Source: Pseudomonas sp. BN417
GTDB taxonomy: Bacteria; Pseudomonadota; Gammaproteobacteria; Pseudomonadales; Pseudomonadaceae
Direction: 5' to 3'
Length of the DNA stretch: 64,000 nucleotides
Assembly: GCF_029871205.1 (NCBI RefSeq)
Contig: NZ_SSOJ01000114.1
Location: 50,393-114,392 of the forward strand
Part shown: positions 50,378 through 59,446 of the stretch, piece by piece
How positions within the stretch are numbered: position 1 is the stretch's first letter
Layout: the number at the start of each line of letters is the position of its first letter
Position numbers and translations under genes: made by a program
The notes under the pieces: generated by a model
Databases searched by the model: none
What the model was told of the DNA's origin: nothing
The model's input: only the letters and a program-made list of their open reading frames with translations

Positions 50378-51436
50378 ATGCAGATCAATGATGCGCAGAA
50401 CGGCTGGCTCATGCCCGCCGAGTGGGCCCCGCACGCCGCCACCTGGATGGCCTTTCCGCACAACCAGGCGCTCTGGGAAACCGGTTGGGGCGTGACCCTA
50501 GCCGACGTGCAGGTGGACTTCGCCCGCGTGGCCAATGCCATCGCCCGCTTCGAACCGGTGAAAATGGTCGTCGACGCCTCGGCGGCGGCACGGGCCAGAG
50601 AGCTCTGCGGGCCGAACATCGAGTTGGTCGAACTGGCGATCAACGATAGCTGGTGCCGCGATTCCGGCCCGAGCTTCGTCTGCCATCCGCGCCTCGGCAC
50701 AGCCGGCGTCAACTGGCGCTTCAATGCCTGGGGCGGCAAGTCCGCCTTCGACCTGGACGAGAGCCTGGCGCGGCGCATCCTCAACGGCCTTGGCCTGGAG
50801 TGCTTCGATACCGTGCTGACCAACGAGGGCGGCGCCATCCACGTGGATGGCGAGGGCACGCTGATCACCACCGAATCGGTGCTGCTCAACGGCAACCGCA
50901 ACCCCGGCATGAGCAAGGCCGAGATGGAGGAGATCTTCTCGCGCCTGCTGGGCGTGAAGAAGACCATCTGGCTGCCGGGTGATCCGGACCATGTCACCGG
51001 CGACATGACCGACGGCCACGTCGATGGCGTGTGCGCCTTCGCCAGGCCTGGCGCATTGCTGGTGGACGCCACCCGTGACCAGTCCTCGGTATACGCCGAA
51101 GTGGTGCGCGAGAACCGTCGTGCCCTGGAACTCTCCACCGATGCCCAGGGGCGGCGCTTCGAGATGCTGGAGCTGTTCGAGGCCAGCGAAGCGGTGGACC
51201 AGGAAGCCGAGGTGTTCTGCGCGTCCTACACCAACTTCTACATTGCCAATGGCGCCATCATCATGCCGGCCTATGGCATTGCCGCCGACGCCGAGGCGGC
51301 GGCGACCCTGCGCCTGGCCTTCCCGGGACGGGAGGTGGTGCCCGTGCAGATCAACCACCTGGCCCATGGTGGCGGCGGCGTGCACTGCATCACCCAGCAA
51401 CAGCCGGCCTGGCCGCTGAGCGGGGTGAAGCCATGA
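50378..51436 (+). CDS. aguA: Agmatine deiminase (agmatine iminohydrolase)
   Basis: 352 residues from the ATG at 50378 (GAAGG eight bases before); the frame further upstream is non-coding. It converts agmatine to N-carbamoylputrescine and ammonia. Diagnostic motifs: PAEWAPHAATWMAFPHN, SWCRDSGPSFV, NEGGAIHVDGEG, NRNPGMSKAEME, TDGHVDGVCAFARPG and the catalytic Cys in GGGGVHCITQQ (Cys 337). First gene of an operon whose order (deiminase, carbamoylputrescine amidase, PotF-like protein, Tat-exported deiminase) matches the agu2ABCA' operon described in some Pseudomonas aeruginosa strains. Overlaps the next gene by ATGA. Confidence 0.96.
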   Translation: MQINDAQNGWLMPAEWAPHAATWMAFPHNQALWETGWGVTLADVQVDFARVANAIARFEPVKMVVDASAAARARELCGPNIELVELAINDSWCRDSGPSFVCHPRLGTAGVNWRFNAWGGKSAFDLDESLARRILNGLGLECFDTVLTNEGGAIHVDGEGTLITTESVLLNGNRNPGMSKAEMEEIFSRLLGVKKTIWLPGDPDHVTGDMTDGHVDGVCAFARPGALLVDATRDQSSVYAEVVRENRRALELSTDAQGRRFEMLELFEASEAVDQEAEVFCASYTNFYIANGAIIMPAYGIAADAEAAATLRLAFPGREVVPVQINHLAHGGGGVHCITQQQPAWPLSGVKP

Positions 51437-52341
51437 GCCTGCTGACCGTCGCCACCACCCAGTTCGCCTGCAGCTGGGACCTGGAGAGCAACCTCGACGA
51501 GGCCGAGCGCCTGGTGCGCGAGGCCGCCGCAAAGGGCGCGCAACTGATCCTGCTGCAAGAGCTGTTCGCCACCCCGTACTTCTGCATCGAGCAGGACCAT
51601 AAGCACCTGGCACTGGCCGAGGAGTATGGCCGCAGCGCCGTGCTCAAGCGCTTCGCCGACCTCGCCCGGGAGCTGGGGGTGGTGCTGCCGCTGAGCTGGT
51701 TCGAGCGTGCCGGCAACGCCTTCTTCAATTCGCTCAGCGTGGCCGACGCCGATGGCCGCCTGCTGGGCGTGTACCGCAAGACCCACATCCCCAACGCCAT
51801 CGGTTACCAGGAGAAGGAGTACTTCAGCCCTGGCGATACCGGCTTCCGCGTCTGGGATACCGCCTTCGGGCGAATCGGCGTCGGCATCTGCTGGGATCAG
51901 TGGTTCCCCGAGACGGCCCGTTGCCTGGCGCTGATGGGTGCCGAGGTGCTGCTCTATCCGACTGCCATCGGCTCCGAGCCGGGCGCCGCCGGGCTGGATT
52001 CGCGCGATCACTGGCAACTGGCCCAGCGTGGCCATGCCGCCGCCAACATCCTGCCGGTGATCGCCGCCAACCGCGTCGGCGAGGAGGTGGCGACCACCGA
52101 CCCCAATCTGCGAATGCGCTTCTACGGCTCGTCCTTCATCACCGACCACAAGGGCAAGCTGCTGGCCGAAGCCGACCGCGACAGCAGCGGTGTGCTGGTG
52201 CAGCGGCTCGACCTCGCCGCCATGGGCGAGGAGCGCCTGAACTGGGGCATCTACCGGGATCGCCGCCCGGAAATGTATGGGCCGCTGCTGGGGCTGGATG
52301 GCCGTCAAACCCACCAACGCTGGCAGCGCCAGGGAGCCTGA
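51433..52341 (+). CDS. aguB: N-carbamoylputrescine amidase
   Basis: 302 residues, carbon-nitrogen hydrolase (nitrilase) superfamily. Catalytic triad residues are visible: Glu 43 in LQELFATPYF, Lys 116 in YRKTHIP and Cys 153 in GICWDQWFPE. It hydrolyses N-carbamoylputrescine to putrescine, CO2 and ammonia, completing the agmatine-to-putrescine path begun by the upstream enzyme. ATGA overlap with the deiminase gene indicates translational coupling. Cytosolic. Confidence 0.95.
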   Translation: MSLLTVATTQFACSWDLESNLDEAERLVREAAAKGAQLILLQELFATPYFCIEQDHKHLALAEEYGRSAVLKRFADLARELGVVLPLSWFERAGNAFFNSLSVADADGRLLGVYRKTHIPNAIGYQEKEYFSPGDTGFRVWDTAFGRIGVGICWDQWFPETARCLALMGAEVLLYPTAIGSEPGAAGLDSRDHWQLAQRGHAAANILPVIAANRVGEEVATTDPNLRMRFYGSSFITDHKGKLLAEADRDSSGVLVQRLDLAAMGEERLNWGIYRDRRPEMYGPLLGLDGRQTHQRWQRQGA

Positions 52342-52343
52342 AG

Positions 52344-53447
52344 ATGAACGCCATCAAGAAGCTGTTGATCGTCTCGCTGGGCCTTGGGCTGGGCTGCGCG
52401 CAATTGACCGCCCAGGCCGAGGACAAGGTCCTGCGCCTGTACAACTGGGCGGACTACTTCGCCCCGGACACCCTCGACGCCTTCACCCGGGAGACCGGCA
52501 TCCAGGTCATCTACGACGTGATGGACAGCAGCGAGACGCTGGAGGCGAAGATGATGTCCGGCCATAGCGGCTATGACCTGATCTTCCCCGGCGACACCGT
52601 GGCCGAACGCCTGATGCGCGCCGGCGCCCTGCAGAAGCTGGACAAGGGCAAGCTCGAACACCTGGAGGAAATCGAGCCGGGCCTGCGTGCGTTGCAGACC
52701 CGCTACCCGTACTCGCGCCACGCCACCGTGCCCTATACCTGGGGCACCATCGGCCTGACCTACAACCAGGCGCTGATCGAGCAGCGCCTGGCCGACGCGC
52801 CGGTGAACAGCCTGGACCTGATCTTCAAGCCCGAGATGGCCGCGAAGTTCGCCGACTGCGGCATCTCGATGATCGATTCGCCCGACGAGGTTCTGGCCGT
52901 GGTGCTCAATTACCTCGGCCATGACCCGCGCAGTAGCAAGCCGCAAGAACTGGCCGAGGCGGTGACGCTACTCAAGGCGATCAAGCCGTATATCCGCAAG
53001 TTCCAGTCGCAGCCGGTCACCCAGCTGGTCAACGGGGATATCTGCCTGTCCCTCGGCTACAGCGGCGACATGACCCAGGCGCAGCGCGCGGCGGACGAGG
53101 CGGGCAAGCCCACGCGCTTCCAGTACCGCATCCCGCGGGAGGGCACCACGGTGTGGATGGACACCATGGCCATCCCGGCTGATGCCCGGCACCCGGAGTA
53201 TGCCTACGCGCTGATCAACTTCATCATGCGCCCGGAAAACATGGCGGCGATCAGCAACGCCACCGGCTACCCCACCTCGAGCGCCAAGGCGAGGCCCATG
53301 GTGGCTGCCGACATGCGTAACAACCCGGATATCTACGTCGACGAGGCCACCTACGCGCGGCTGATCCCCGGCAAGGACGTCCCGCAACGTGACATGCGGG
53401 CGCGAATGCGCGCGTGGACCACCTTCAAGACGGCTATCCATGACTGA
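52344..53447 (+). CDS. Periplasmic polyamine-binding protein, PotF-like
   Basis: 367 residues, starting two bases after aguB. Signal peptide about 1-25 (LIVSLGLGLGCAQLTAQA). Mature start VLRLYNWADYFAPDTLDAF, the PotD/PotF-type opening. Further family blocks: YDLIFPGDTVAERLMRAGAL, VPYTWGTIGLTYNQ, ICLSLGYSGDMTQA. It is in the position of agu2C in the agu2 operon. It presumably binds agmatine or putrescine for uptake by a transporter encoded elsewhere; no permease genes are here. Confidence 0.9.
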   Translation: MNAIKKLLIVSLGLGLGCAQLTAQAEDKVLRLYNWADYFAPDTLDAFTRETGIQVIYDVMDSSETLEAKMMSGHSGYDLIFPGDTVAERLMRAGALQKLDKGKLEHLEEIEPGLRALQTRYPYSRHATVPYTWGTIGLTYNQALIEQRLADAPVNSLDLIFKPEMAAKFADCGISMIDSPDEVLAVVLNYLGHDPRSSKPQELAEAVTLLKAIKPYIRKFQSQPVTQLVNGDICLSLGYSGDMTQAQRAADEAGKPTRFQYRIPREGTTVWMDTMAIPADARHPEYAYALINFIMRPENMAAISNATGYPTSSAKARPMVAADMRNNPDIYVDEATYARLIPGKDVPQRDMRARMRAWTTFKTAIHD

Positions 53448-53485
53448 TACCAGGCTCCGCCTACCTACCCAGCAGAGGACGCACC

Positions 53486-54610
53486 ATGTCTACACGTCGT
53501 GACTTCATCAAGCAGCTGATGGCGGCCAGCGGTATCGGCGCTGTCGCCGCCCTCGGCCTGGGCCTGGGCGCCGCGCGCGTGCCCGCAGCCCTTGCCGGCA
53601 GCTGGTACATGCCGGACGAACACGGCCCGCAGGAGCGAGTGATCCTGGCCTTCGCCGCCTCGTCGCGCGTCTGGGAGGACTGGGCAGGTGCGGTGAACGA
53701 CACCATCGCGCTGCTGGCCAGGACCATCGCCAACTATCAGCCGGTCACCGTGCTGTGCCGGGCCAACCAGCTGTCCGCGGCCAGGAGCAAATGCGGCACC
53801 AGCAACGTCGAGTTCCTCGCCCTGCCGCTGGATGACGTCTGGGTACGCGACTACGGCGGCTGCTTCGTGGTCGACGGCGCGGGCGGCCTGGGCCTGGTGG
53901 ACTTCAACTTCAACGGCTGGGGCAACAAGCAGACCTCGGCCAACGACACGCGCGTGGCCGGCACCCTGAGCTACGAGATGGAGTCCGACTACATCCGCAG
54001 CGCGCTGGTGGGCGAGGGCGGCGGCATCGAGGTGGACGGCCACGGCACCGCGATCATCACCGAGAGCTGCTGGGTCAACGGCAACCGCAACCCCGGCATG
54101 GGCAAGGCGCAAATCGAAGCCGAGCTGAAGGCCAACCTCGGCCTGCGCAAGATCATCTGGCTGCCCGGCATCAAGGACAAGGACATCACCGATGCCCACG
54201 TCGACTTCTACGCACGCTTCGTCAAGCCGGGCGTGGTGATCGCCAACCTGGACAACGATCCGAAATCCTACGACTACGCGGTGACGCGCAAGCACCTGGA
54301 AATCCTCAATGCCGCCACCGATGCCGACGGGCGCAAACTGGTGGTCCACACCCTGCCGCCACCCCTGACGGTGCGCAGCAACCAGTACACCCGCAACAAC
54401 CCGGATTTCGCTCCGGGCTACATCAACTACCTGCCGATCAATGGCGCCGTGATCGCCCCGCAGTTCGGCGACGCGGCGGCGGACAAGTACTGCAAGGACC
54501 TGCTCACCAAGCTCTATCCGGGGCGGGTGGTGGTGCAGGTGAACATCGACCCGATCGCCGCCGGTGGTGGTGGCATTCATTGCGTCACCAAGAATCTTCC
54601 GCTCGTTTGA
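53486..54610 (+). CDS. Tat-exported agmatine deiminase-like protein
   Basis: 374 residues. Begins with a textbook twin-arginine signal (STRRDFIKQLMAASGIG, Arg 4-5). The mature part has the peptidylarginine/agmatine deiminase fold: DDVWVRDYGGCFV, GEGGGIEVDGHGTAII, NRNPGMGKAQIE, TDAHVDFYARFVKPG, and the catalytic Cys in GGGGIHCVTKN (Cys 366). It should deiminate agmatine outside the cytoplasm. Together with the cytosolic enzyme it splits agmatine use between two compartments, the feature of the agu2A' gene of P. aeruginosa. 38 nt gap to the PotF-like gene; last gene of the operon. Confidence 0.93.
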   Translation: MSTRRDFIKQLMAASGIGAVAALGLGLGAARVPAALAGSWYMPDEHGPQERVILAFAASSRVWEDWAGAVNDTIALLARTIANYQPVTVLCRANQLSAARSKCGTSNVEFLALPLDDVWVRDYGGCFVVDGAGGLGLVDFNFNGWGNKQTSANDTRVAGTLSYEMESDYIRSALVGEGGGIEVDGHGTAIITESCWVNGNRNPGMGKAQIEAELKANLGLRKIIWLPGIKDKDITDAHVDFYARFVKPGVVIANLDNDPKSYDYAVTRKHLEILNAATDADGRKLVVHTLPPPLTVRSNQYTRNNPDFAPGYINYLPINGAVIAPQFGDAAADKYCKDLLTKLYPGRVVVQVNIDPIAAGGGGIHCVTKNLPLV

Positions 54611-55099
54611 GGCCGCTCGCCTTGCCTCATGTCGAATGAAGCGTCAACAGCACGGGTCTTTCGACAGGGGGGTAAGGCATCCCGAGGACGCCTCCGGATC
54701 TCGCAGGTGCCTTGAAGGTCCGCTCCTCGCCGAGGCTGTGTACAACACTCGCTCGATTCCGAGGTTCGCGTGGCTGGGCGAAATCCGCTCGCTCTTTGAG
54801 CCGCTCTCTTCATCAGTGGCGTGCTTGCACAGCTTTGGCCGGAAACGGGGTGTCACGGCGTAACGGAAAAAAGCCGCCAGTGTGGCGGCGGCGAGGTCTC
54901 AAGCTTTGGCTTTCGACTAAGTCACGTCTGTCTGGGGTCTCCCGGCACCTGGGCATTCGATGCCGGGAGGGACCGCAGATCGCGATAACGACCTGCGGGT
55001 GCGAGCAGCATCGGCACTCTTCAGCCCGACACAAAATCGATTCGACGCTGCTCGTACTCATCTGCTGTCCTCAGCCGTTGCTGGGGAAAGCGAAGGACC
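54611..55099. other. Region without a supported gene after the agu2-like operon
   Basis: About 490 nt. Frames open across this stretch have no ribosome site or family motif. The sequence may derive from the lost 5' part of the GntR-like gene, but I could not find its helix-turn-helix on either strand. Confidence 0.35.
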
Positions 55100-55524
55100 T
55101 GATCCAGCGTGCCGTGACTCGACTGGCGGCGCTGCAGCGCACCGATGAGGACCTGGCGCGGATTCGTGCTGCCGAGGCGACCTACATGGACTCGATCACC
55201 CAGGGTGACTTCCAGGCGATGACCGAGTTGAACAAGACACTCCACATGGAAATTGCCCGTGCCGGCAAGAATCCCTATCTCACCAGCTATTACGAGAAGC
55301 TCCTGGGCGAAGGCCAACGTCTCCTGCACCTGCATTTCGACTACGTCATCAGCTCCGCCAGCCAGACGAAGCTGGGGCGTGACCATGAGGAAATAGTCGA
55401 AGCCATCGCAGCCCGCGACGCCGACGCGGCCGAGAATGCGGCCCACGAGCACACCATGCTGTTCCAGCGCCGATTCCTCGACTTCATGCAGCAGAACCTG
55501 ACTTCGCAGATGAAGATTTCGTAG
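55100..55524 (+). pseudogene. GntR-family regulator, FCD domain only (N-terminus missing)
   Basis: The frame reads TRLAALQRTDEDLARIRAAE, then LNKTLHMEIARAGKNPYLTS and FDYVISSASQTKLGRDHEEI and AAENAAHEHTMLFQRRF, which is the all-helical FCD ligand domain of FadR-subfamily GntR proteins, with the metal-ligand His residues in place. The DNA-binding winged helix that should precede it is absent. Probably a truncated, inactive regulator; expression of a free ligand domain cannot be excluded. Confidence 0.7.
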
Positions 55525-55744
55525 TTGGCCGTCGGTTGCTAACGTACTGATGGCTCCGGCAAAACAGGAACATCGCGCCGTTTCCCTTATGTGCTGTTGC
55601 ACGCCTCTTGAGCAGGCTCTGGTTCGAGTCCGCTATTTGCCTCTTGCGGACGGACATTCGCCATTTGGCCAACGTCCTTGCCTGGGCTGCCTTGGCCAAT
55701 AACGCAAGGTGCTGCCGAAACCCGGCAGCGCCCAATCACCTCGC

Positions 55745-57202
55745 TCAGCTCCTGCCTACCGCTGTTTCGCCAAGGCTTTCCGGGCCATCGGCTGCTTTGC
55801 GCGCCTCGGCCTGGGTGGCTGGCCAGGCGCCCGGGTCCAGATCGAGGTCGGCGAACCGGCTGGGGTCGAACACCGGCACCTTGATACCGGCCTGGCGTTG
55901 CTCGTCGTAGTCGCGCAGCACGCGCAGGCCGACCTTGAACAGCATGGCCAGGGCCAGCAGGTTGACCAGCGCCAGCAGCGTCATGGTGATGTCGGCGAAG
56001 GCGAACACGGTGCCCAGGTCCTCGATGGCGCCCCAGAAGATCAGCAGCAGCACCAGGGCGCGATAGCCCATCACCAGCGGCCGGTTGTTGCCGAACAGGA
56101 AGCGCAGGTTGTTCTCGCCGAGGTAGTAGTTGTAGAGGATCGAGGTGAACACGAAGAGCGCCAGCGCCACGCTGATGAAGGTGCGCCCCCAGTCACCGAC
56201 CACGGCCGCCAGGGAGTCCTGGGTCAGCACCAGGCCGTCGCCCTCGAAGCCTGGCGTATAGAAGCCCGAGAGCAGGATCAGGAGTGCGGTGCAGGTGCAG
56301 ATGACGAAGGTGTCGAAGAACACGCTGAAGGCCTGGACCACGCCCTGGGAGGCGGGATGATCGACCTTGGCGACGGCGGCCACGTTGGGTGCGCTGCCCA
56401 GGCCCGCCTCGTTGGCGAACACACCGCGCTTCACGCCCATGACGATGGCGCTGCCCACCAGCCCGGCGAACGCCTGGTCGAGGCCGAAGGCGCTGCGGAA
56501 GATGGTCAGCAGCATGTCGGGCACGTGCTCGAACTGCACCACGATCACGTACAGGGTGACGCCGATGTAGGCCAGGGTCTTCAGCGGCACCAGCAGGTCC
56601 GACACGGCGGCGATGCGCTTGATGCCGCCGATGAAGACCAGGGCCAGCAGCACTGACAGCGCAACGCCCGTCCAGGTGGTGTTGAAACCGAAGGCGTTGT
56701 TCAGCGAGTGGGTGACCGCATGGGATTGCAGGCCGTTGAAGGCGAAGCCGAAGGTGACCAGCAGCAGGGCGGCTATCAGCATCGCCAGGGCGCGGTTCTT
56801 CAGGCCGTGCTGGATGTAGTAGGACGGTCCGCCACGGAACTGGCCATTGGCGTCGCAGCGCTTGTAGAGCTGCCCCAGGGAGCACTCGAAGAAGCTGGTG
56901 GACATGCCCACCAGCGCGGTCAGCCACATCCAGAACACCGCGCCCGGTCCGCCCAGGGTGACGGCGAGGCCGACCCCGGCGATGTTCCCTGCACCGACCC
57001 GGCCGGCGAGGCTGAGCATCAGCGCCTGGAACGAGCTGATTTCACCCGCGCTCTTGCGCAGGCTGTCGCGGAACACACCGAACATATGGGGGAAGTGGCG
57101 TATCTGGACGAAGTTGGAGCGGATGGTGAAGTAGGCGCCGAGCCCTACGATGAGGACGATCAGGACCTTGCCGGAGAGAAAGGCGTTGAGGGTTTCGAGC
57201 AT
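55745..57202 (-). CDS. Sodium:alanine/glycine symporter (AGCS family)
   Basis: 485 residues from the ATG at 57202 with GAGGAGA upstream. About 10-11 membrane helices. AGCS signatures: IRHFPHMFGVFRDS, SLAGRVGAGNIAGVGLAVTL, GGPGAVFWMWLTALVGMST, GGPSYYIQHGL and GVKRGVFANEAGLGSAPNVA. Imports small neutral amino acids with Na+. It is downstream of the alpha/beta hydrolase (132-nt gap) on the same strand and probably belongs to the LysR-controlled unit with the RraA enzymes and aminotransferase, suggesting an amino-acid-like substrate. Confidence 0.93.
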   Translation of the reverse strand: MLETLNAFLSGKVLIVLIVGLGAYFTIRSNFVQIRHFPHMFGVFRDSLRKSAGEISSFQALMLSLAGRVGAGNIAGVGLAVTLGGPGAVFWMWLTALVGMSTSFFECSLGQLYKRCDANGQFRGGPSYYIQHGLKNRALAMLIAALLLVTFGFAFNGLQSHAVTHSLNNAFGFNTTWTGVALSVLLALVFIGGIKRIAAVSDLLVPLKTLAYIGVTLYVIVVQFEHVPDMLLTIFRSAFGLDQAFAGLVGSAIVMGVKRGVFANEAGLGSAPNVAAVAKVDHPASQGVVQAFSVFFDTFVICTCTALLILLSGFYTPGFEGDGLVLTQDSLAAVVGDWGRTFISVALALFVFTSILYNYYLGENNLRFLFGNNRPLVMGYRALVLLLIFWGAIEDLGTVFAFADITMTLLALVNLLALAMLFKVGLRVLRDYDEQRQAGIKVPVFDPSRFADLDLDPGAWPATQAEARKAADGPESLGETAVGRS

Positions 57203-57333
57203 GAGAGTCTCCTCGTTCTTGTTCTGTGGAGCGTTTCCGGAACGCATGGGAAGCCGCTGCGACCGGCGGGGCGGGCGCAGGGGAATCCGTCAGCGTTGGG
57301 AGGGTTCAGCGCGCCGCGAGGCCGCCGAGTGCG

Positions 57334-58152
57334 TCAACCAGCAGCGCAGAGGCGATGCAGGTGGGCGATGCGTTCCCACATGGCGGTGGGGTTGGAGTAC
57401 ATGGGGAAGTGGCCGCAGTTGCGGATTTCCGCCAGGTGCACGCCCTGGCTCTGGATGTACGCCAGGTAGCTGAGCGAGGCGTTCTGCTCGCCGTACATGA
57501 ACATGCGCGGGAAGGGCAGGGCGAGGAACTTGTCCATCAGCTCGCCGTGGTCGGACAGCTCCACCATGGACTCGAAGATGCCGCGCACCGCGCCGGCCCG
57601 CACCTTGCGACGCAGGCTGGCGGCGTAGAGCGCGCTGGCATGGGCCGGGGCATGGCGGGTGCGTTCGATGAAGTGGTCGAAGAAGCGCTCGGCGTCATCC
57701 TGCGCATAGTCGTGGATCTGTCGGCTGAGGAAGCAGTCTTCCGGGGCGATGTTGCCTTCGATGTCGACGAAACTGAGCACTCGATCCGGGTGCTGGTGGG
57801 CCAGCATCAGCGAGGTCAGTCCGCCCATGGAATGGCCGACGAGATGAAAGCGCTCGATGCCGAAGTGCTCCAGCATGTCCAACGCGGTCCTGACCAGGAA
57901 GGGAATGGAGATGCGCGACAGGTCGGCGCAGGCCGTTTCGCCGCAGCCCGGGGCGTCGTAGGCGAGGAAGGGATGCCCGTTGAAGGCGGCATGGCGCACG
58001 ATGTCGGCGTAGTCCTCCTTGGTGGAGCCGAAGCCGTGGAGGAAGACGATGGGGGCCTTGTCGCCGGCGCGGTGCAAGGCGGCGATTCTTGAATCGACCC
58101 CATCGACGGTCAGCGGCACGAAGGAACGGGTGAATTCTTGTTCTGTGGACAC
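57334..58152 (-). CDS. Alpha/beta hydrolase
   Basis: 272 residues from a GTG at 58152. This start is chosen because AGGAGC lies about 10 bases upstream and because the fold begins just after it; the frame is open to 58206 but lacks a ribosome site there. Motifs: oxyanion-hole FLHGFGSTKEDY (~37-48), nucleophile elbow GHSMGG (Ser 108), and the C-terminal catalytic His in NCGHFPM (~251). Soluble, cytosolic. It could hydrolyse an ester or C-C bond in the substrate of the RraA pathway. A 19-bp site shared with the LysR/RraA gap lies 102 nt upstream. Confidence 0.88.
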   Translation of the reverse strand: MSTEQEFTRSFVPLTVDGVDSRIAALHRAGDKAPIVFLHGFGSTKEDYADIVRHAAFNGHPFLAYDAPGCGETACADLSRISIPFLVRTALDMLEHFGIERFHLVGHSMGGLTSLMLAHQHPDRVLSFVDIEGNIAPEDCFLSRQIHDYAQDDAERFFDHFIERTRHAPAHASALYAASLRRKVRAGAVRGIFESMVELSDHGELMDKFLALPFPRMFMYGEQNASLSYLAYIQSQGVHLAEIRNCGHFPMYSNPTAMWERIAHLHRLCAAG

Positions 58153-58253
58153 GTTGGCGGCTCCTGGGGCAAGGCGTTGGCGCAGTTGATTGCGCTGCCC
58201 CCTCACTCTCGGGTGAGCTGATCCTTCTGTAAATTCCTAAGGTGGTAAGCAAT

Positions 58254-58272
58254 CCATATGCTGAACCTATGG
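58254..58272. promoter_or_regulatory. Candidate LysR operator before the alpha/beta hydrolase
   Basis: On the minus strand CCATAGGTTCAGCATATGG. 16 of 19 bases match 59349-59367. The outer arms CCATA/TATGG are inverted repeats with a 9-base centre, close to the T-N11-A rule for LysR sites. Confidence 0.6.
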
Positions 58273-58331
58273 ATGGAGGGAAGCCACGCCTTCCCGCATG
58301 CATGTGGCATGACGTCCGTACTCGCTCGACC

Positions 58332-58410
58332 GTAGGGTGCGCCATGCGCACCGTTTCCGGGATCAGAGTCGGCGCCACGCCCAACCGCTGGTGCGCGCGG
58401 CGCACCCTAC
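58332..58410. repeat. REP-like inverted repeat, copy 2
   Basis: Left arm GTAGGGTGCGCCATGCGCAC, right arm GTGCGCGCGGCGCACCCTAC. Same arms as 49109-49188. It lies between a hydrolase gene start and the LysR stop codon. Confidence 0.6.
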
Positions 58411-58447
58411 CTGGTGGTTCAGACTACGCTGGCGACGGCATCGCCAT

Positions 58448-59347
58448 TCAGGCATCCACCTTCAACTGCGCCACCATCGCGTCCACCAACGGGTTGGGCC
58501 GTGCGGCATTCCACACCGCGGCGGTGGTCACCACGCCGAGCCTGGGAGTGATCGGCTTCAGCACCACGTTGTCCGGCGCCAGCTTCTTCATCGAGGCGGG
58601 CACTAGCGCCACGCCCTGGCCGCAGCTGACGAAGGCGATCTGCGACGCGACCGAACGCACCTCGTGCAGCACGCGCGGGGAGAGGCCATTGGCCTTGCAC
58701 ACGCCGATCAGGTAGTCGAAGTAGTTCGGGCTGACCTGGCGCGAGGACATCACCAGCGGTTCGTCCGCGAGGCTGGCGAGGGTCAGGCGCTGGCGGGTGG
58801 CGAGCGGATGGTCGCGGAGGATAGCGACCGCCAGGCGGTCTTCGGTTAGCGGCACGGAGCGGATGTCCTTGCCGAGGTTGCCCTCCAGTCGCGCGAAGGC
58901 CAGGTCGATATCTCCTGATTCCAGGGCGGGGATGGCTTCCGCGCTGTCGATCTCGCGCACGGCCACGGTGATCTGCGGGTGCTCGGCCTTGAAACGGTCG
59001 ATCAGGGGCGGCAGCACATCGATCATGGCGTTGGTGATGGCGCCGATGGTCAGCACGCCCGCCTGGCCGGACACCGCTTCCAGCACCGCCAGCTCCAGGC
59101 GCTCCAACTGGTCGGCGAACTTGCGCACGGCAGGGAGGATGGCCGCGCCCGCCGGGGTCAGCTGCGCACCCCGGCGCGAGCGCTCGAACAGCTTGATCTT
59201 CAGCGCGTGCTCGAGGATCTGGATCTGCTCGGTCAGCGGTGGCTGGGACATGCCCAGGCGCTTGGCCGCGCGGCTGAAGCTTTGCTCCTCGGCCACCGCG
59301 AGGAACAGCCAGAGGTGCCGGATCAGGCGGAAGTTGATCATGGTCAT
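58448..59347 (-). CDS. LysR-family transcriptional regulator
   Basis: 299 residues from ATG 59347 (ATG 59341 is an alternative; neither has a strong ribosome site). Helix-turn-helix at ~5-65: LRH-type RLIRHLWLFLAVAEEQSFSR, AAKRLGMSQPPLTEQIQILE, then KLFERSRRGAQLTPAG. Sensor domain follows (DLAFARLEGN, DRLAVAILRDHPLA). The subgroup resembles CatR/BenM-like regulators. It is divergent from the RraA operon, and one copy of a 19-bp inverted repeat touches its start codon, a sign of autoregulation. A second copy controls the alpha/beta hydrolase. Confidence 0.92.
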   Translation of the reverse strand: MTMINFRLIRHLWLFLAVAEEQSFSRAAKRLGMSQPPLTEQIQILEHALKIKLFERSRRGAQLTPAGAAILPAVRKFADQLERLELAVLEAVSGQAGVLTIGAITNAMIDVLPPLIDRFKAEHPQITVAVREIDSAEAIPALESGDIDLAFARLEGNLGKDIRSVPLTEDRLAVAILRDHPLATRQRLTLASLADEPLVMSSRQVSPNYFDYLIGVCKANGLSPRVLHEVRSVASQIAFVSCGQGVALVPASMKKLAPDNVVLKPITPRLGVVTTAAVWNAARPNPLVDAMVAQLKVDA

Positions 59348-59348
59348 T

Positions 59349-59367
59349 CCATAGGTTAGGCGTATGG
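59349..59367. promoter_or_regulatory. Candidate LysR operator in the LysR/RraA gap
   Basis: CCATAGGTTAGGCGTATGG, two bases before the LysR start codon. Matches 58254-58272 (reverse strand) at 16 of 19 positions. A further half-site, ACCTATGGATAT, lies at ~59391-59402 closer to the RraA gene. Confidence 0.65.
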
Positions 59368-59446
59368 GAGCGTTACTTGATCAGGAATATACCTATGGAT
59401 ATAGCCTGCCGATACTCGGGCCTCCACACAACAAGGTCCGCTTCCC

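Noticed and set aside
55709..56656. 315-codon + frame opposite the AGCS symporter
   Set aside because: Gln/His-rich antisense shadow of a clear membrane transporter.
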